Below are positions 34,772 to 44,205 of a DNA stretch of 64,000 nucleotides, piece after piece; positions within the stretch are counted from its first letter, which is position 1; each line of letters begins with the position of its first letter. The DNA comes from Myxococcales bacterium (GTDB lineage Bacteria > Myxococcota_A > Bradymonadia > UBA7976 > UBA1532). A model generated the notes under the pieces. That model made no database searches. It saw nothing but the letters and a program-made list of their open reading frames with translations, and was not told the origin of the DNA. The stretch is from contig JACKDP010000012.1 in NCBI GenBank assembly GCA_020633435.1, positions 81,651 through 145,650 on the forward strand, given 5' to 3'. Made by a program: the position numbers and the translations under genes.

Positions 34772-35631
34772 GGGGCCTCCGGCGCGGGCAGCTCGCCCTC
34801 CAGGCGCAGGGCCCCGCGGTCGTCCCGCGGGCCTCGCTGCTGCACGTCGAACACTTCGGAACGATTGAGCTTTTTGGGGAGAACGAGCGGCTCCAGCGCG
34901 CCCCCGGCCGGCGCCCCCCACAAGACGCTCACGACGCCGGCTCCCAGCAGGGCGGGCACCTCGGCGGCGGGGATGGCGCGCTCATCCAGGGCCGTCCAGC
35001 GGTGGTCCGCCTCGAGCGTGGCCCACGTCCCCGCGAACAGGCGCACGGGCCGGGGCGCCTGGGCGCGGCGGTCGAGCTCGGCGCGGGGGAGCTGGCGCAG
35101 CGCCTGGCCGCCGAGGCCCACGGGGCCCTCGGCCTGGGCGAACACGAGCACGGGCGCGCCCGGGGGTACGGGCAGCGCGGGCAGGACCGGCTGCGCCGCG
35201 GGGAACGACCAGGCGAAGGGGCCGATGAAGCCCGCCGCCGCGATGGGCTCGACCTGGACGGTGGTGGTCGCGAGGCCGGCCACCACCGGGCCGGGCAGCA
35301 GGCGCTCCCGCCCGAGGCGGCCCGGCGGCGTGGGCGCCGGCCGGGCGGGCGCCGCCCCAAGCGGGCGGGCGATGCGGGCGCGGGGCCGGGGATCCACGTC
35401 GACGGGCGGCGGATCGATGACCGCCGCGAGGGCCTCGAAGACGTCGGCCTCCACCGCCACCGGCGTGGCGCCCGCCGGCAGCGTGAGGGCGACGGAGAAC
35501 GGCGCCCCCGGCGAGGCCGCCGCGAAGCGCACCACCAGCAGCTCCTGCCCGTCGGCGTGGCGGACGAGCACGTCGGCCCCCTGGATCGACGCCACCCCCA
35601 TCGCCACCCCCAGGATCAAGCACGACCACAT
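34768..35631 (-). CDS. Putative secreted partner of the DUF4157 protein
   Basis: 287 residues with a short hydrophobic N-terminus (WSCLILGVAMGVASIQG) that could be a signal or anchor. The body is Pro/Ala-rich with beta-type stretches (FSVALTLPAGATPVAVEAD, ATTTVQVEPIAAAGFIGPF, VPVPPG in the middle) and resembles an immunoglobulin-like or carbohydrate-binding fold, but no family is recognised. It overlaps the DUF4157 gene by 4 bp, which points to a joint function. It is divergent from the LVIVD gene across 124 bp. Confidence 0.6.
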   Translation of the reverse strand: MWSCLILGVAMGVASIQGADVLVRHADGQELLVVRFAAASPGAPFSVALTLPAGATPVAVEADVFEALAAVIDPPPVDVDPRPRARIARPLGAAPARPAPTPPGRLGRERLLPGPVVAGLATTTVQVEPIAAAGFIGPFAWSFPAAQPVLPALPVPPGAPVLVFAQAEGPVGLGGQALRQLPRAELDRRAQAPRPVRLFAGTWATLEADHRWTALDERAIPAAEVPALLGAGVVSVLWGAPAGGALEPLVLPKKLNRSEVFDVQQRGPRDDRGALRLEGELPAPEAP

Positions 35632-35755
35632 GCCATGTTTCTACGACTTCGACCGCGGGGCCGCAAACCGAACGCCGGGGGGGCGAACATCCGATCACTC
35701 CGACCGCCCGCCTCGCTTCCGGGAAGCTGGGGGCCGACTTGACCTGGAGCTCCCC

Positions 35756-37981
35756 ATGCGCGCCCTCCTCCTCGCCGTCCTCGCCCTCGCCGCCTGCACC
35801 CCACCCGCCGACGACGGGACCAGCGCCGATCCCGAGGCCGACACCGGGCCCTACGCCGTGGCCGACGCCGTGGCCGACGCCGAGGCCGACGCCGGGTTCG
35901 ACCTCGGCGACTTGCCAGACGCCGGCCCCGAGCCCCCCTGGATCCCTCGCCATGGCCCGTGGGTCGGGGAGCACCCCTTCCGCCCCGCGGTGCCCGGCGT
36001 CTACAGCCGCCTGGCGCCGGTGCCGGGCGTCCGCCTCGTCGCCGCCATCGACGAGACGGGGCTCGTCGTCCTCGACGTCGACGCTGGCCCCATCGGCCGG
36101 CTCGACCTGGGGGGCCCGCTCTACGACCTCGCCGTCTCGCCCGACGGGCAGACGGCCTACGTCGGCGGCGCCGATCTCTGGGTCGTCGACCTGGGAGACC
36201 CGCGCCGGCCCACGTCGGCGGGGGCCCTGCGGACCGTGGCCGGCGCCACGCACGTCGCCCGCACCCCCAGCGGGGCCACCCTGCTGGTGGCCAGCGGTCG
36301 CGAGCTGGTGGTGGCCGACCTCGACGACCCGCACCACCCGGCCCAGATCGGCACCCTGCCCATCCCCGACCTCGGCGTGCAAGCGCTCGCTTTGACAGAG
36401 GATCTTGCCTTCGTCGGCTCCCAGACGGCGTCGTGGATCCTCGACCTGGACGAGGCGGTCGTCGTCGCCGAGCTCCCCCACCGGGCCGAAGCGATCGCCC
36501 TGTCCCGCGACGGATCGACGGCGTGGCTGTCCACCGGCGGCAGCGTCCGGGCGTGGGACGTCCGCACCCCTGCCGCGCCCCGGTTCCTGAGCGAGTCCCT
36601 GGCGGGGTGGGTCACCCGCACCATCGCGCTGACGCCGGACGGCCGCCGCCTCCTCGTCGCCGCCGAGGAAGGCCTCGAGGTGCTGAGCGTCACCGACCCG
36701 GTCGCCCCCACCCGGCAGGCGCGCTTCGAGGTCGGCTCCTTCTTCCGCGACGTCGCCGTCCTCGACGACGGCCGCGCGCTGGTCGCGGCCCGCCTCGACG
36801 TCTTCCCCCTCGATCTGAGCGCGCCCGGGGCGCCGCCAGCCGCGCACACCCGCGTCGACGACCTGTACATGGTCAGCAGCGTGGCCCTCGGACCCGATGG
36901 CCGGACCGCCTACGTCGGCGGGAACGGGATCGCCGCCGTCGACGCCGCCGACCCGGCCGGACCGCGGATCCTCTCCCGGGACGACAGCGCGGGCGAAGTG
37001 CACGGCCTCACGCTGCGCCAGCAGACGCTCTACGCCGCGTCATACGAGAGCCTGCTCCTGCTCGACGTGCGCGCCCCCGCCGCCCCCGCGCTGGTCGAGA
37101 CCATCCCCCTCGCGGACTACCCCCGCCCGCTGACGGCGCTCGTGACCGCTGATGGGCGGCGGGCGTACGTGGCCACCGAGGGGGGCGGCGGCATCGACAC
37201 CTTCGACCTGTCGACGCCGCCGGTCCGCCGAGGGCACCACTACAGCCGCCACGTCGAGGACGTCGCCCTGTCGGCGGACGAGCAGACCGTCTTCATCGCC
37301 GACAGCTACGAGGGGGGCCTGGTGGCCGTCGACGTCCGCGACCCCGACGCGCCGGTCTTCCAGGGTCGCCTCGCCATCGCGATGCACGCCATCGCCCTCT
37401 CGCCGGACGGGACGCTGCTGGCCGCCGTGGGCGCCGAGGACCTGCTGCTCGTCGACGTGCGCGATCCGGCGTCCCCCGAGCTGCTGGGTCGGCACCCGCT
37501 GACGCCCCGGGTCTTTGGCCAGGGCGACGTCGCGTTCACGCCGGACGGCTCGGCGGTGCAGGTCGCCCTGGGACCGGCAGGGCTGGTGACCTTCGACGTC
37601 CGCGACCCGTCGGCGCCCTGGGCGGTGGCTGTCTGGGACCTGCCCGGCGAGGGCGAGCGCGTGGTGACCACCGCCGACGCCAGCCTGGTGGCCGGGCGCG
37701 CCGGCCTCGCCCGCCTGGCCACGGTGGCGCCGCCCGTCCTCACCCGCGACGGGCCCCCGGAGGCCGGGGTGCAGGCCCTCACCCTGCGCTGGACCGACCG
37801 CGATCCCGCCCACCCCGAGCAGCTCGCCTGGCAGGGGCCCGGCGACGTGACCGTGGTGGCCGTCGACCAGGACGCCGCCACCGCCCGCCTGGCCTGGCGG
37901 CTGCCCGGGGAGGCCGCCACCCTCCGCGTCGCCGTCGGCAACCACCACGGCTACGACGTGGCCCGCATCTCGGCCGAATAG
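35756..37981 (+). CDS. LVIVD-repeat beta-propeller lipoprotein
   Basis: 741 residues with a lipobox signal (LLLAVLALAACTPPADD) and an Asp/Ala/Val-Ala-Asp linker. At least ten LVIVD-type units follow, each with a strand such as LVVLDVD, LWVVDLGDPRRP, LVVADLDDPHHP, LLLLDVRAPAAP, LVAVDVRDPDAP or LVTFDVRDPSAP and a preceding SPDG or TPDG turn. This is the pattern of surface propellers that hold ligands or neighbouring proteins. The last 90 residues (LRWTDRDPAHPEQLAW) look like a separate beta domain. Ligand unknown. Confidence 0.85.
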   Translation: MRALLLAVLALAACTPPADDGTSADPEADTGPYAVADAVADAEADAGFDLGDLPDAGPEPPWIPRHGPWVGEHPFRPAVPGVYSRLAPVPGVRLVAAIDETGLVVLDVDAGPIGRLDLGGPLYDLAVSPDGQTAYVGGADLWVVDLGDPRRPTSAGALRTVAGATHVARTPSGATLLVASGRELVVADLDDPHHPAQIGTLPIPDLGVQALALTEDLAFVGSQTASWILDLDEAVVVAELPHRAEAIALSRDGSTAWLSTGGSVRAWDVRTPAAPRFLSESLAGWVTRTIALTPDGRRLLVAAEEGLEVLSVTDPVAPTRQARFEVGSFFRDVAVLDDGRALVAARLDVFPLDLSAPGAPPAAHTRVDDLYMVSSVALGPDGRTAYVGGNGIAAVDAADPAGPRILSRDDSAGEVHGLTLRQQTLYAASYESLLLLDVRAPAAPALVETIPLADYPRPLTALVTADGRRAYVATEGGGGIDTFDLSTPPVRRGHHYSRHVEDVALSADEQTVFIADSYEGGLVAVDVRDPDAPVFQGRLAIAMHAIALSPDGTLLAAVGAEDLLLVDVRDPASPELLGRHPLTPRVFGQGDVAFTPDGSAVQVALGPAGLVTFDVRDPSAPWAVAVWDLPGEGERVVTTADASLVAGRAGLARLATVAPPVLTRDGPPEAGVQALTLRWTDRDPAHPEQLAWQGPGDVTVVAVDQDAATARLAWRLPGEAATLRVAVGNHHGYDVARISAE

Positions 37982-37998
37982 CGCAGTGATTTCATCGA

Positions 37999-38049
37999 CC
38001 TGCGACCTTCGACGCGTTTTTCTCGGGCCCGCCGAAAAGAAGTCGCAGG
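37999..38049. repeat. Imperfect palindrome with CGGGCCCG core
   Basis: Arms CCTGCGACCTTC and GAAGTCGCAGG pair with one bulged C and enclose TTTTTCTCGGGCCCGCCGAAAA. It lies 18 bp after the stop of the LVIVD gene and could act as a terminator, or be a copy of the palindromic element at 26026-26064. Confidence 0.5.
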
Positions 38050-38110
38050 CCGCCGCGGAACTCCCGGGCAGAGGCGCAGGTCGCGCCTCGATGAACCCCA
38101 GGAGAGTCCC

Positions 38111-39073
38111 ATGTCCGTCTCTGCCATCCGCCTGCTCGCCGTCGCCGCCGCCATCAGCTTCACCGCCGCCGCCTGCGACGAGGAGGCCCCCTCGCGCCAG
38201 CTCAGCGACCTGAGCGAGGCCGAAGCCGCGGCGCTCTGCGCTGACCTGCAGGCGCGCGTCCTGCCGGAGACCGCCTCCCTCGAGTGCGGTCTCCTGGCCG
38301 TGCTCTTCTCCCCCGACGCGGCCGCGTGCGAGGCCGCGCGAGCCGAGTGCGCGCCTCCGGAGACCGACGCCTGCACGCTCCTCGACGCCCGGGCCGCCTG
38401 CGACGCCACCGTGGACGAGCTCACCGCCTGCTTCGACGCGGCCGCCGATCGGGTGGCCGAGCTGAACAGCCGCCTGACCTGCGACCTCGTCGGCGATGAA
38501 GCCGGCCTGCAGGCCCTCACCGCTGCGTCGGCGTCGCCGGACGACCTGCCGGCCTGCCGCGCGCTCCGGGATCGCTGCCCGGCGATGTTCGACGACGGCG
38601 AGGTGGAGGAGGATGACGACGAGGGCGCGCCGGCGGCGGGCGCCCAGCCGGCGTCCTGGTCGCTGATCGTGCACGACACCTCCGACCCCGCGAGCCCGGG
38701 CCTCGACCTGTGCGACCTGCGGGTCGACTGCGCCGTGGGGGTGGCGCGCGATCGGGGCTTCGACCTCTCGAACCTGCGCCACGGCGACGAGGCCCAGGGC
38801 TGGGGCGACCAGGACCAGCACCCCTTCACGCGCGACTTCACCCGCGCGATGAGGCTGCTGGCCGGCGAGGGCGACTGCTACGCGGGCCGCTTCCTCACGA
38901 TGCGCCCGGGGGGCCGCCTGGCGGTGAGCTTCGAGGGGGGCGAGGCCTGCGAGGTCTGGGTTGACGGGACCGGCGAGGGGGCGAGCTACCGCGTCGAGGT
39001 CTGCGTCGAGGAGAGCTGCTCGGACTTCGCCGTGGTGGATCCCGCGGGTCTGGCCATCCTGCAGGTCCGCTGA
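38111..39073 (+). CDS. Cys-rich lipoprotein of unknown function
   Basis: 320 residues. The signal AVAAAISFTAAAC ends in a lipobox and follows an AGGAG ribosome site. The first half has regularly spaced Cys (CADLQARV, CGLLAV, CEAARAECAPPETDAC, CDATVDELTAC) in a helical context. The second half is acidic, with a DGEVEEDDDEG stretch, then a beta-rich end with CDLRVDC and VEVCVEESC. No family recognised; the Cys spacing recalls secreted disulphide-stabilised bundles. Confidence 0.75.
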   Translation: MSVSAIRLLAVAAAISFTAAACDEEAPSRQLSDLSEAEAAALCADLQARVLPETASLECGLLAVLFSPDAAACEAARAECAPPETDACTLLDARAACDATVDELTACFDAAADRVAELNSRLTCDLVGDEAGLQALTAASASPDDLPACRALRDRCPAMFDDGEVEEDDDEGAPAAGAQPASWSLIVHDTSDPASPGLDLCDLRVDCAVGVARDRGFDLSNLRHGDEAQGWGDQDQHPFTRDFTRAMRLLAGEGDCYAGRFLTMRPGGRLAVSFEGGEACEVWVDGTGEGASYRVEVCVEESCSDFAVVDPAGLAILQVR

Positions 39074-39208
39074 CCCGCGCCACCCCGCCCGAAATCCCCA
39101 GTCCTTCCGGCACCTTTCGCGCCCCACCCAGCCAGCGGCGATTCACCTTGATATTGAAATCCCTTCTCAATATGGTCCGCTCGTCGCCGACAAGGCCAGG
39201 AGAGCGTG

Positions 39209-40003
39209 ATGTTGCGAGGCATGGGAGTCGTTCTGGGCGGGCTGGGCGGGCTGCTGGTGGCCACCGGCGCCGAGGCCAGCGAGCGCCGGTTTACCTACAC
39301 CTACCAGTCCGGCGTGCTGAACGCGGGGGACGTGGAGCTGGAGCCCTGGACCACCTTCCGGGGCGGGCGCGAGGACTACTACCGCCGCCTGGACCACCGG
39401 CTCGAGTTCGAGGTCGGCCTCACCGACCGGCTCCAGACGGCCTTCTACCTGAACTTCAGCGCCAAGACGCTGGACGAGGGCGCCGCCCGCGTCTCCGAGT
39501 TCGAGTGGGGCGGCATCTCGTCGGAGTGGAAGTACAAGCTCATGGACCCGGTGGCGGACGCCGTGGGCATGGCCCTGTACGTCGAGGGGTCCTACGCCAC
39601 CCACGAGTCGGAGCTGGAGGCGAAGATCATCGTCGACAAGCAGTTCGGGTCCGTCCTGCTGGCCTTCAACGCCGTCTTCGAGCACGAGTGGGTCTTCGAG
39701 GAGAAGGGCGAGACCGAGCGCGAGATGGCCGTCGAGCTGGACCTGGGCCTCGCCTACCAGTTCAGCCCGGCGTTCTCGGCGGGCATCGAGGTGCGCAACC
39801 ACAACGAGATGGTGCCCAAGGAGGGCCTGGAGGCCGCGACGCTGTTCGCGGGGCCGGTGGTGGCCTACTCGACCGAGCGCTGGTGGGGGGCCCTGTCCGT
39901 CATGCCCCAGCTCCCGGCCCTGAAGACCGAGGAGGAGGGCACGCTGGAGCTCGAGGATCACGAGAAGCTCAACGCCCGCCTCATCCTCGGCTTCCACCTC
40001 TGA
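39209..40003 (+). CDS. Outer-membrane beta-barrel-like protein (DUF6662-like)
   Basis: 264 residues. ATG 39209 is chosen over GTG 39206 because AGGAG is 6 bases upstream. The signal peptide ends in GAEAS. The mature protein starts with FTYTYQSGVLNAGDVELEPW and continues in alternating strands (LEFEVGLTDRLQTAFYLNFS, ALYVEGSYATHESELEAKI, ELDLGLAYQFSPAFSAGIEV), ending in Leu (ARLILGFHL), the shape of an outer-membrane barrel. It is followed by a monoheme cytochrome gene 8 bp later, so both may serve electron transfer at the envelope. Confidence 0.75.
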   Translation: MLRGMGVVLGGLGGLLVATGAEASERRFTYTYQSGVLNAGDVELEPWTTFRGGREDYYRRLDHRLEFEVGLTDRLQTAFYLNFSAKTLDEGAARVSEFEWGGISSEWKYKLMDPVADAVGMALYVEGSYATHESELEAKIIVDKQFGSVLLAFNAVFEHEWVFEEKGETEREMAVELDLGLAYQFSPAFSAGIEVRNHNEMVPKEGLEAATLFAGPVVAYSTERWWGALSVMPQLPALKTEEEGTLELEDHEKLNARLILGFHL

Positions 40004-40011
40004 GGATCGCC

Positions 40012-40353
40012 ATGGGCCGCCGCTGGGGCTGGGTCGTCGCCGCGGGCCTGCTGGGCTGCACGCCGGCCCTCGTGCGCCCGGACGCCGAGGACGTGGCGTG
40101 GGCCAGCGGCCAGTGGCCCGGCACGACGCTGCAAGACCTGGAGAGCGGGCGCGACCGCTACGTCCGCCGCTGCGCGGGCTGCCACACCCTGTACGTGCCC
40201 GACGCCTACCCCCCGGCCCGCTGGCCACACCACGTCGACACCATGGCCGAGCGCTCCCGCCTCGCGCCGGGGGAGCGCGACCTCATCGTGCGGTACCTGA
40301 GCGTGGCCAGCCACCGGCCCGCGTCCGCGCGCCTGCCGGCCCCGGCGCCCTGA
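40012..40353 (+). CDS. Small monoheme c-type cytochrome lipoprotein
   Basis: 113 residues with a lipobox (VAAGLLGCTPAL) and one heme motif, CAGCH, at residue 54 in a YVRRCAGCHTLY context. A Met or other sixth ligand is likely in the VDTMAERSRL segment. It sits 8 bp after the outer-membrane protein gene and should carry one electron in the periplasm. Short cytochromes of this kind (DUF4405/cytochrome-c-like) often accompany outer-membrane proteins in delta-group bacteria. Confidence 0.8.
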   Translation: MGRRWGWVVAAGLLGCTPALVRPDAEDVAWASGQWPGTTLQDLESGRDRYVRRCAGCHTLYVPDAYPPARWPHHVDTMAERSRLAPGERDLIVRYLSVASHRPASARLPAPAP

Positions 40354-40415
40354 TCGGGCACCCCGCGGGGCCGATGGTGCATCTGTCTGCCACCCCCAAC
40401 GCCCCCGGAGCCGCC

Positions 40416-40943
40416 ATGACGCCCATCGAGCGCACCCGCAACACCTTCACCACCCGCCTCGGCGTCCTCGACGCCCTGCTCAAGAAGGGCCTGGCCCACT
40501 GGACGGCGCAGGGGGGCGAGGCCGACGCGCTGCTGGGGCTGCGGCTCGCCGACGACATGTACCCGCTCGCCCACCAGGTCGCGTTCGCCTGCGAGCAGGC
40601 CCGGCAGCTCGCGGCGTTCTGGATCGGCGAGGAGCTCGCGCCGCTGGATCCGGCCGGCTGGACGCTGGCGGACGCCCACGCGGCCATCGCCGACGCCCAG
40701 GCCCGCCTGGCCGGCATCGACGTCGCCGACCTGGCGCCCCTGGCGCGCACGAAGCACCGGACGCTGCAGGGCGGGATGTACCTGGAGCTGTCGGGCGAGG
40801 ACTACCTGGCCGACTGGATGATGCCGAACTTCCACTTCCACCTCGTGACGGCCTACGCGATCCTGCGCCACCACGGCACCGTCATTGGCAAGGCCGACTA
40901 CATGGCCCACCTGATGCCCTTCGTGCGCGCGCCGAAGCGCTGA
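40416..40943 (+). CDS. DUF1993 family protein
   Basis: 175 residues. ATG 40416 has GGAG 6 bases upstream and gives the family's usual length; an ATG at 40374 would add 14 residues without similarity. The body shows the DUF1993 pattern: LGVLDALLKKGLAHW, LADDMYPLAHQVAFACEQAR, and the C-terminal ADWMMPNFHFHLVTAYAILRHHG with a run of His. The fold is a four-helix DinB-like bundle that may bind a metal. Function not established in any organism I know. Confidence 0.85.
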   Translation: MTPIERTRNTFTTRLGVLDALLKKGLAHWTAQGGEADALLGLRLADDMYPLAHQVAFACEQARQLAAFWIGEELAPLDPAGWTLADAHAAIADAQARLAGIDVADLAPLARTKHRTLQGGMYLELSGEDYLADWMMPNFHFHLVTAYAILRHHGTVIGKADYMAHLMPFVRAPKR

Positions 40944-40988
40944 GCGGCGTCCTGCGGTAGGCTCGGGGCAGCCAGCCCAGGAGCCCGC

Positions 40989-43211
40989 ATGATCACCACC
41001 CGCGTCTGCCCCCTCTGCGAGGCCACCTGCGGCATCGAGGTGGTCCTCGATGGCGACCGCGTCGAGACCATCCGGGGGGACGCCGCGGACGCGTTCAGCC
41101 GGGGCTACCTCTGCCCAAAGGCCTATGGTCTCAAGGGGTTGCAGGAAGATCCCGACCGGCTGCGCCAGCCGCTCCGCCGGACGGCGGACGGCTTCGTCCC
41201 CATCGGCTGGGACGAGGCGTTCGCCCTGGTCGTCGAGGGCCTCCAGCGCGCCCAGGCGGCCGGGGGCAAGGACGCCGTGGCCGTCTACCTGGGCAACCCC
41301 GTCGTGCACAACGTGCAGACGCTGCTCTACGGACCCGCGCTGCTCAAGGCCCTGGGCTCGCGCCAGCTCTACAGCGCCAGCTCCGCCGACCAGCTCCCCA
41401 AGATGATCTCCTCGGCGCTCATGTTCGGGGGATCCTTGAAGATTCCGGTCCCCGATCTGGACCGCACGGACTTCCTGCTGGTGCTGGGCGCCGACCCGAT
41501 GGTGTCCAACGGCAGCCTCATGACGGCCCCCGACGTCAAGCACCGCCTCGCCGCCATCCGCGAGCGCGGCACCCTCGTCGTCGTGGATCCGCGCCGCAGC
41601 GCGACGGCGCAGATGGCCTCGGAGCACCTGCGCATCCGGCCCGGCACCGACGCGCTGCTGCTGCTGGCGCTCTGCCAGGTGGTGGTGGCGGAGGACCTGG
41701 CCACGCCCGCCGCGCTCGCCCACCTGGACGGGCTGGAGACCGCGCGGGCCCTCGTCGCCGACTTCCCGCCCGAGCGCGTCGCGGCCGCCTGCGGCCTGGA
41801 GGCCGAGGCCATCCGCCGCCTGGCGCGGGCGTTCTGCGCGGCCCCCTCGGCCGCGTGCTACGGCCGCATCGGCACCACCTGCCAGGCCTTCGGCACCCTC
41901 GCGAGCTGGGCCGTCGATCTGCTCAACATCCTGTCGGGCAACCTGGATCGGCCCGGCGGGGCCATGTTCGCGACCCCGGCCGCCAACCGCGGGGCCAACC
42001 GCCCACCCGAGCAGCGCCGCGGCGCCCAGCTCGGCCGCTGGAAGAGCCGCCTCGCCGGCTGGCCCGAGAGCTTCGGCGAGCTGCCCGTCTGCACGCTGGC
42101 CGACGAGATCCTCACCCCCGGCGCGGGCCAGATCCGCGCGATGATCAGCGTGGCTGGCAACCCCGTCCTGAGCGCCCCCGGCTCGGCCCGGATGGCCGCC
42201 GCCTTCGCCGACCTGGACTTCTACGTGGCCATCGACTTCTACGTGAACGAGACCACGCGCCACGCCCACGTCATCTTGCCGCCGCCGTCCCCGCTGGAGC
42301 GGGGCGGCTACGATCTGGCCTTCTACCAGCTCGCCATCCGCGACGTGGCCCGCTACTCGGCGCCCACGCTGCCGCGCCCGGCCGGGCAGCCCGAGGAGTG
42401 GGAGATCCTGCTGACGCTGGCCAAGGCGCTGATGGGCATGGGCAAAGCCCCACTGGCCATGGCCGACGCGTTCGTCCTGCGCCAGCTCGCCGAGCGGGAG
42501 GTGGCCGAGGCCCGGCGCCGCTGGCCGGAGCTGGAGCTGAAGGCCGTGCTGGCCCGCCTGGACGCGGACCACCCCGGCGGCGGCCCCGATCGCCTGCTCG
42601 ATCTGCTGCTGCGGCTCGGGCCGTACGGCGATGGCTTCGGCGGCGGCGAGGGCCTGAGCCTGGCCGCCCTGCGGGGCGCCCCCCATGGCGTCGACCTGGG
42701 CCCCCTCAAGCCCCAGGTGCCCGACGGCCTGGGCACCCCCGGCGGCCGCATCGACCTGGCGCCCGCCCTCATCGTGGCCGACCTCGATCGCCTGCGGGCC
42801 CACCTCGACGCCCCGGTGCCCGACTTCGTGCTCATCGGCCGCCGCGGCCTGCGCTCCAACAACTCCTGGATGCACAACCTGCCCGCGCTGGTGAAGGGCA
42901 AGTCCGCGTGCACACTGCAGATTCACCCCGACGACGCCGCCCGGCTCGGCGTGGCGGCGGGGGGCAGCGTCCGCGTCGAGAGCGACGCCGGGGCCGTCGT
43001 CGCGCCCGTCGAGATCACCGCGGATCTCCTGCCCGGCGTCGTCTCGCTGCCCCATGGCTGGGGGCATGACGATCCCGAAGCGCGCCTGTCGGTGGCCGCC
43101 GCCAACGCGGGGGTCAACGTGAACCTCGTCTCGGATCCGCGGGCGGTGGACGCGGTGAGCGGCAACGCCGCCTTCAACGGCCTGCCCGTGCGGCTGTCCG
43201 TGGCACCGTGA
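40989..43211 (+). CDS. Molybdopterin oxidoreductase, formate-dehydrogenase-like
   Basis: 740 residues. The N-terminal Cys motif CPLCEATCGI...CPKAYG binds one 4Fe-4S cluster, followed by YLGNPVVHNVQTLLYG, and the Mo-bis-MGD domain (VLGADPMVSNGSLMTAPDV, VVVDPRRSATAQMA, IRPGTDALLLLAL, NILSGNLDRPGGAMF). The C-terminal dinucleotide-binding lobe is IGRRGLRSNNSWMHN. The Mo-ligand position (SASSADQLPK) carries no Cys or selenocysteine, so the metal ligand is probably Ser, unlike formate dehydrogenase. There is no signal peptide, so a cytoplasmic oxidoreductase. No partner subunit is adjacent. Confidence 0.85.
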   Translation: MITTRVCPLCEATCGIEVVLDGDRVETIRGDAADAFSRGYLCPKAYGLKGLQEDPDRLRQPLRRTADGFVPIGWDEAFALVVEGLQRAQAAGGKDAVAVYLGNPVVHNVQTLLYGPALLKALGSRQLYSASSADQLPKMISSALMFGGSLKIPVPDLDRTDFLLVLGADPMVSNGSLMTAPDVKHRLAAIRERGTLVVVDPRRSATAQMASEHLRIRPGTDALLLLALCQVVVAEDLATPAALAHLDGLETARALVADFPPERVAAACGLEAEAIRRLARAFCAAPSAACYGRIGTTCQAFGTLASWAVDLLNILSGNLDRPGGAMFATPAANRGANRPPEQRRGAQLGRWKSRLAGWPESFGELPVCTLADEILTPGAGQIRAMISVAGNPVLSAPGSARMAAAFADLDFYVAIDFYVNETTRHAHVILPPPSPLERGGYDLAFYQLAIRDVARYSAPTLPRPAGQPEEWEILLTLAKALMGMGKAPLAMADAFVLRQLAEREVAEARRRWPELELKAVLARLDADHPGGGPDRLLDLLLRLGPYGDGFGGGEGLSLAALRGAPHGVDLGPLKPQVPDGLGTPGGRIDLAPALIVADLDRLRAHLDAPVPDFVLIGRRGLRSNNSWMHNLPALVKGKSACTLQIHPDDAARLGVAAGGSVRVESDAGAVVAPVEITADLLPGVVSLPHGWGHDDPEARLSVAAANAGVNVNLVSDPRAVDAVSGNAAFNGLPVRLSVAP

Positions 43212-43630
43212 CGGGCGCGCTGCTCGGCCTGCTGCTGCTGGCGACGCCCCCTGCCGACAAGCCGCCGGGCTGGGTGCGGGCGTTCATCACCTTCGGCGGC
43301 GCCCTCGGCGGCAGCGCGGCGGGCCTCATCGCGGGGGCGAACATCGGCAACGACGTCGGCGGGCCGGACGGCGCCATCACGGGCATGACCTGGACGGTGC
43401 CGCTCCTCGCCGCACCCGGCGCGCTGCTGGGGGCCGTCATCCCGGGCGCTGGCGACGACGACCCGCCCTCGGTCGGCGGCGCCGCGCTCGGCGCCGGCCT
43501 CGGCGCCGCCGTGGCCCTGGGCGCGGGCCTCATCGTCGCCGAGCGGGACGCCGACACGGGCGCGCTGACCAGCAGCCTGCTGGGGCTGGTCCTCACCACC
43601 ACCGGCGCGGTCCTGGGGGCGCGCTGGTAG
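43208..43630 (+). CDS. Small Gly/Ala-rich membrane protein
   Basis: 140 residues from a GTG that overlaps the previous stop (GTGA), so translation is coupled to the oxidoreductase. Hydrophobic segments at about 1-15, 28-48, 62-85, 92-110 and 122-138 are rich in Gly and Ala (GGSAAGLIAGANIG, GGAALGAGLGAAVALGAGL), a glycine-zipper-like pattern. Family not recognised. It may anchor or assist the oxidoreductase, but this is only context. Confidence 0.55.
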   Translation: MTGALLGLLLLATPPADKPPGWVRAFITFGGALGGSAAGLIAGANIGNDVGGPDGAITGMTWTVPLLAAPGALLGAVIPGAGDDDPPSVGGAALGAGLGAAVALGAGLIVAERDADTGALTSSLLGLVLTTTGAVLGARW

Positions 43631-43922
43631 GGCTCAGAGCGGCTCGACCTCCTGCAGGAAGTCGGCTCTCCTCGGGGCGCACACCCGGGTCGGCGAGGGT
43701 GCCACGTCCGACGGGGCCGTGAGCTCAGGAAGGTGGGGCCCTGGTCGGCGGGGGGCGTCTGCAAGGCGCTGCCCGAACATGACCTCACGCTCGCACGTCA
43801 CACATTGACAGGGCGAGCGGCACCGCACACGGCCAGAGATTCTGCATTGACAGTCCGGTGATCCGGCTCGATGCTGTCGATGCGCAGAGCGGAGCAGGCA
43901 GCGGCGAACGAACGGAGTGGCA

Positions 43923-44198
43923 ATGGGCAGACACTTCCTCCTCCCCCTCGTGCTGTGCACGCCGGCCTGGGCCATCGAGCCCTGCGAGCCACCGCCAGGT
44001 GCCCAGCCCGCCCCGATGGACGTAGGGCGGCTGCACGCGGCAGCGGTCGCCGCGAACCGCTACCCGGCCACCATCGCGCTGGCGCCCACCACCTGCGTCA
44101 GCCGCCTCGACATCTTCGTCGACGCCAGCCTCGTGCCCCCGGCGGATCGGGCCGGCCCCGCCGCTCAAGCTCCGGCCCTCGCCGTCGTGGGCTGGTAG
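43923..44198 (+). CDS. Small exported protein of unknown function
   Basis: 91 residues. ATG 43923 has GGAG 5 bases upstream. The first 17 residues (GRHFLLPLVLCTPAWA) form a signal peptide with a clear cleavage site. The mature 74 residues are Pro/Ala-rich with two Cys pairs (EPCEPPPG and TTCVSRLD). No family recognised. It lies 7 bp before a lipoprotein gene, in a lower-GC segment that leads to the RHS gene. Confidence 0.5.
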   Translation: MGRHFLLPLVLCTPAWAIEPCEPPPGAQPAPMDVGRLHAAAVAANRYPATIALAPTTCVSRLDIFVDASLVPPADRAGPAAQAPALAVVGW

Positions 44199-44205
44199 GT
44201 TCCGA

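Noticed and set aside
31115..35755. Very long open plus-strand frame before the LVIVD gene
   Set aside because: Antisense shadow of the acyl-CoA dehydrogenase, DUF4157 and partner genes caused by very high GC; no ribosome site or domain.
40989..43211. Selenocysteine (in-frame TGA) in the molybdopterin oxidoreductase
   Set aside because: The frame is continuous and the ligand position carries Ser; no TGA or SECIS-like element is needed.
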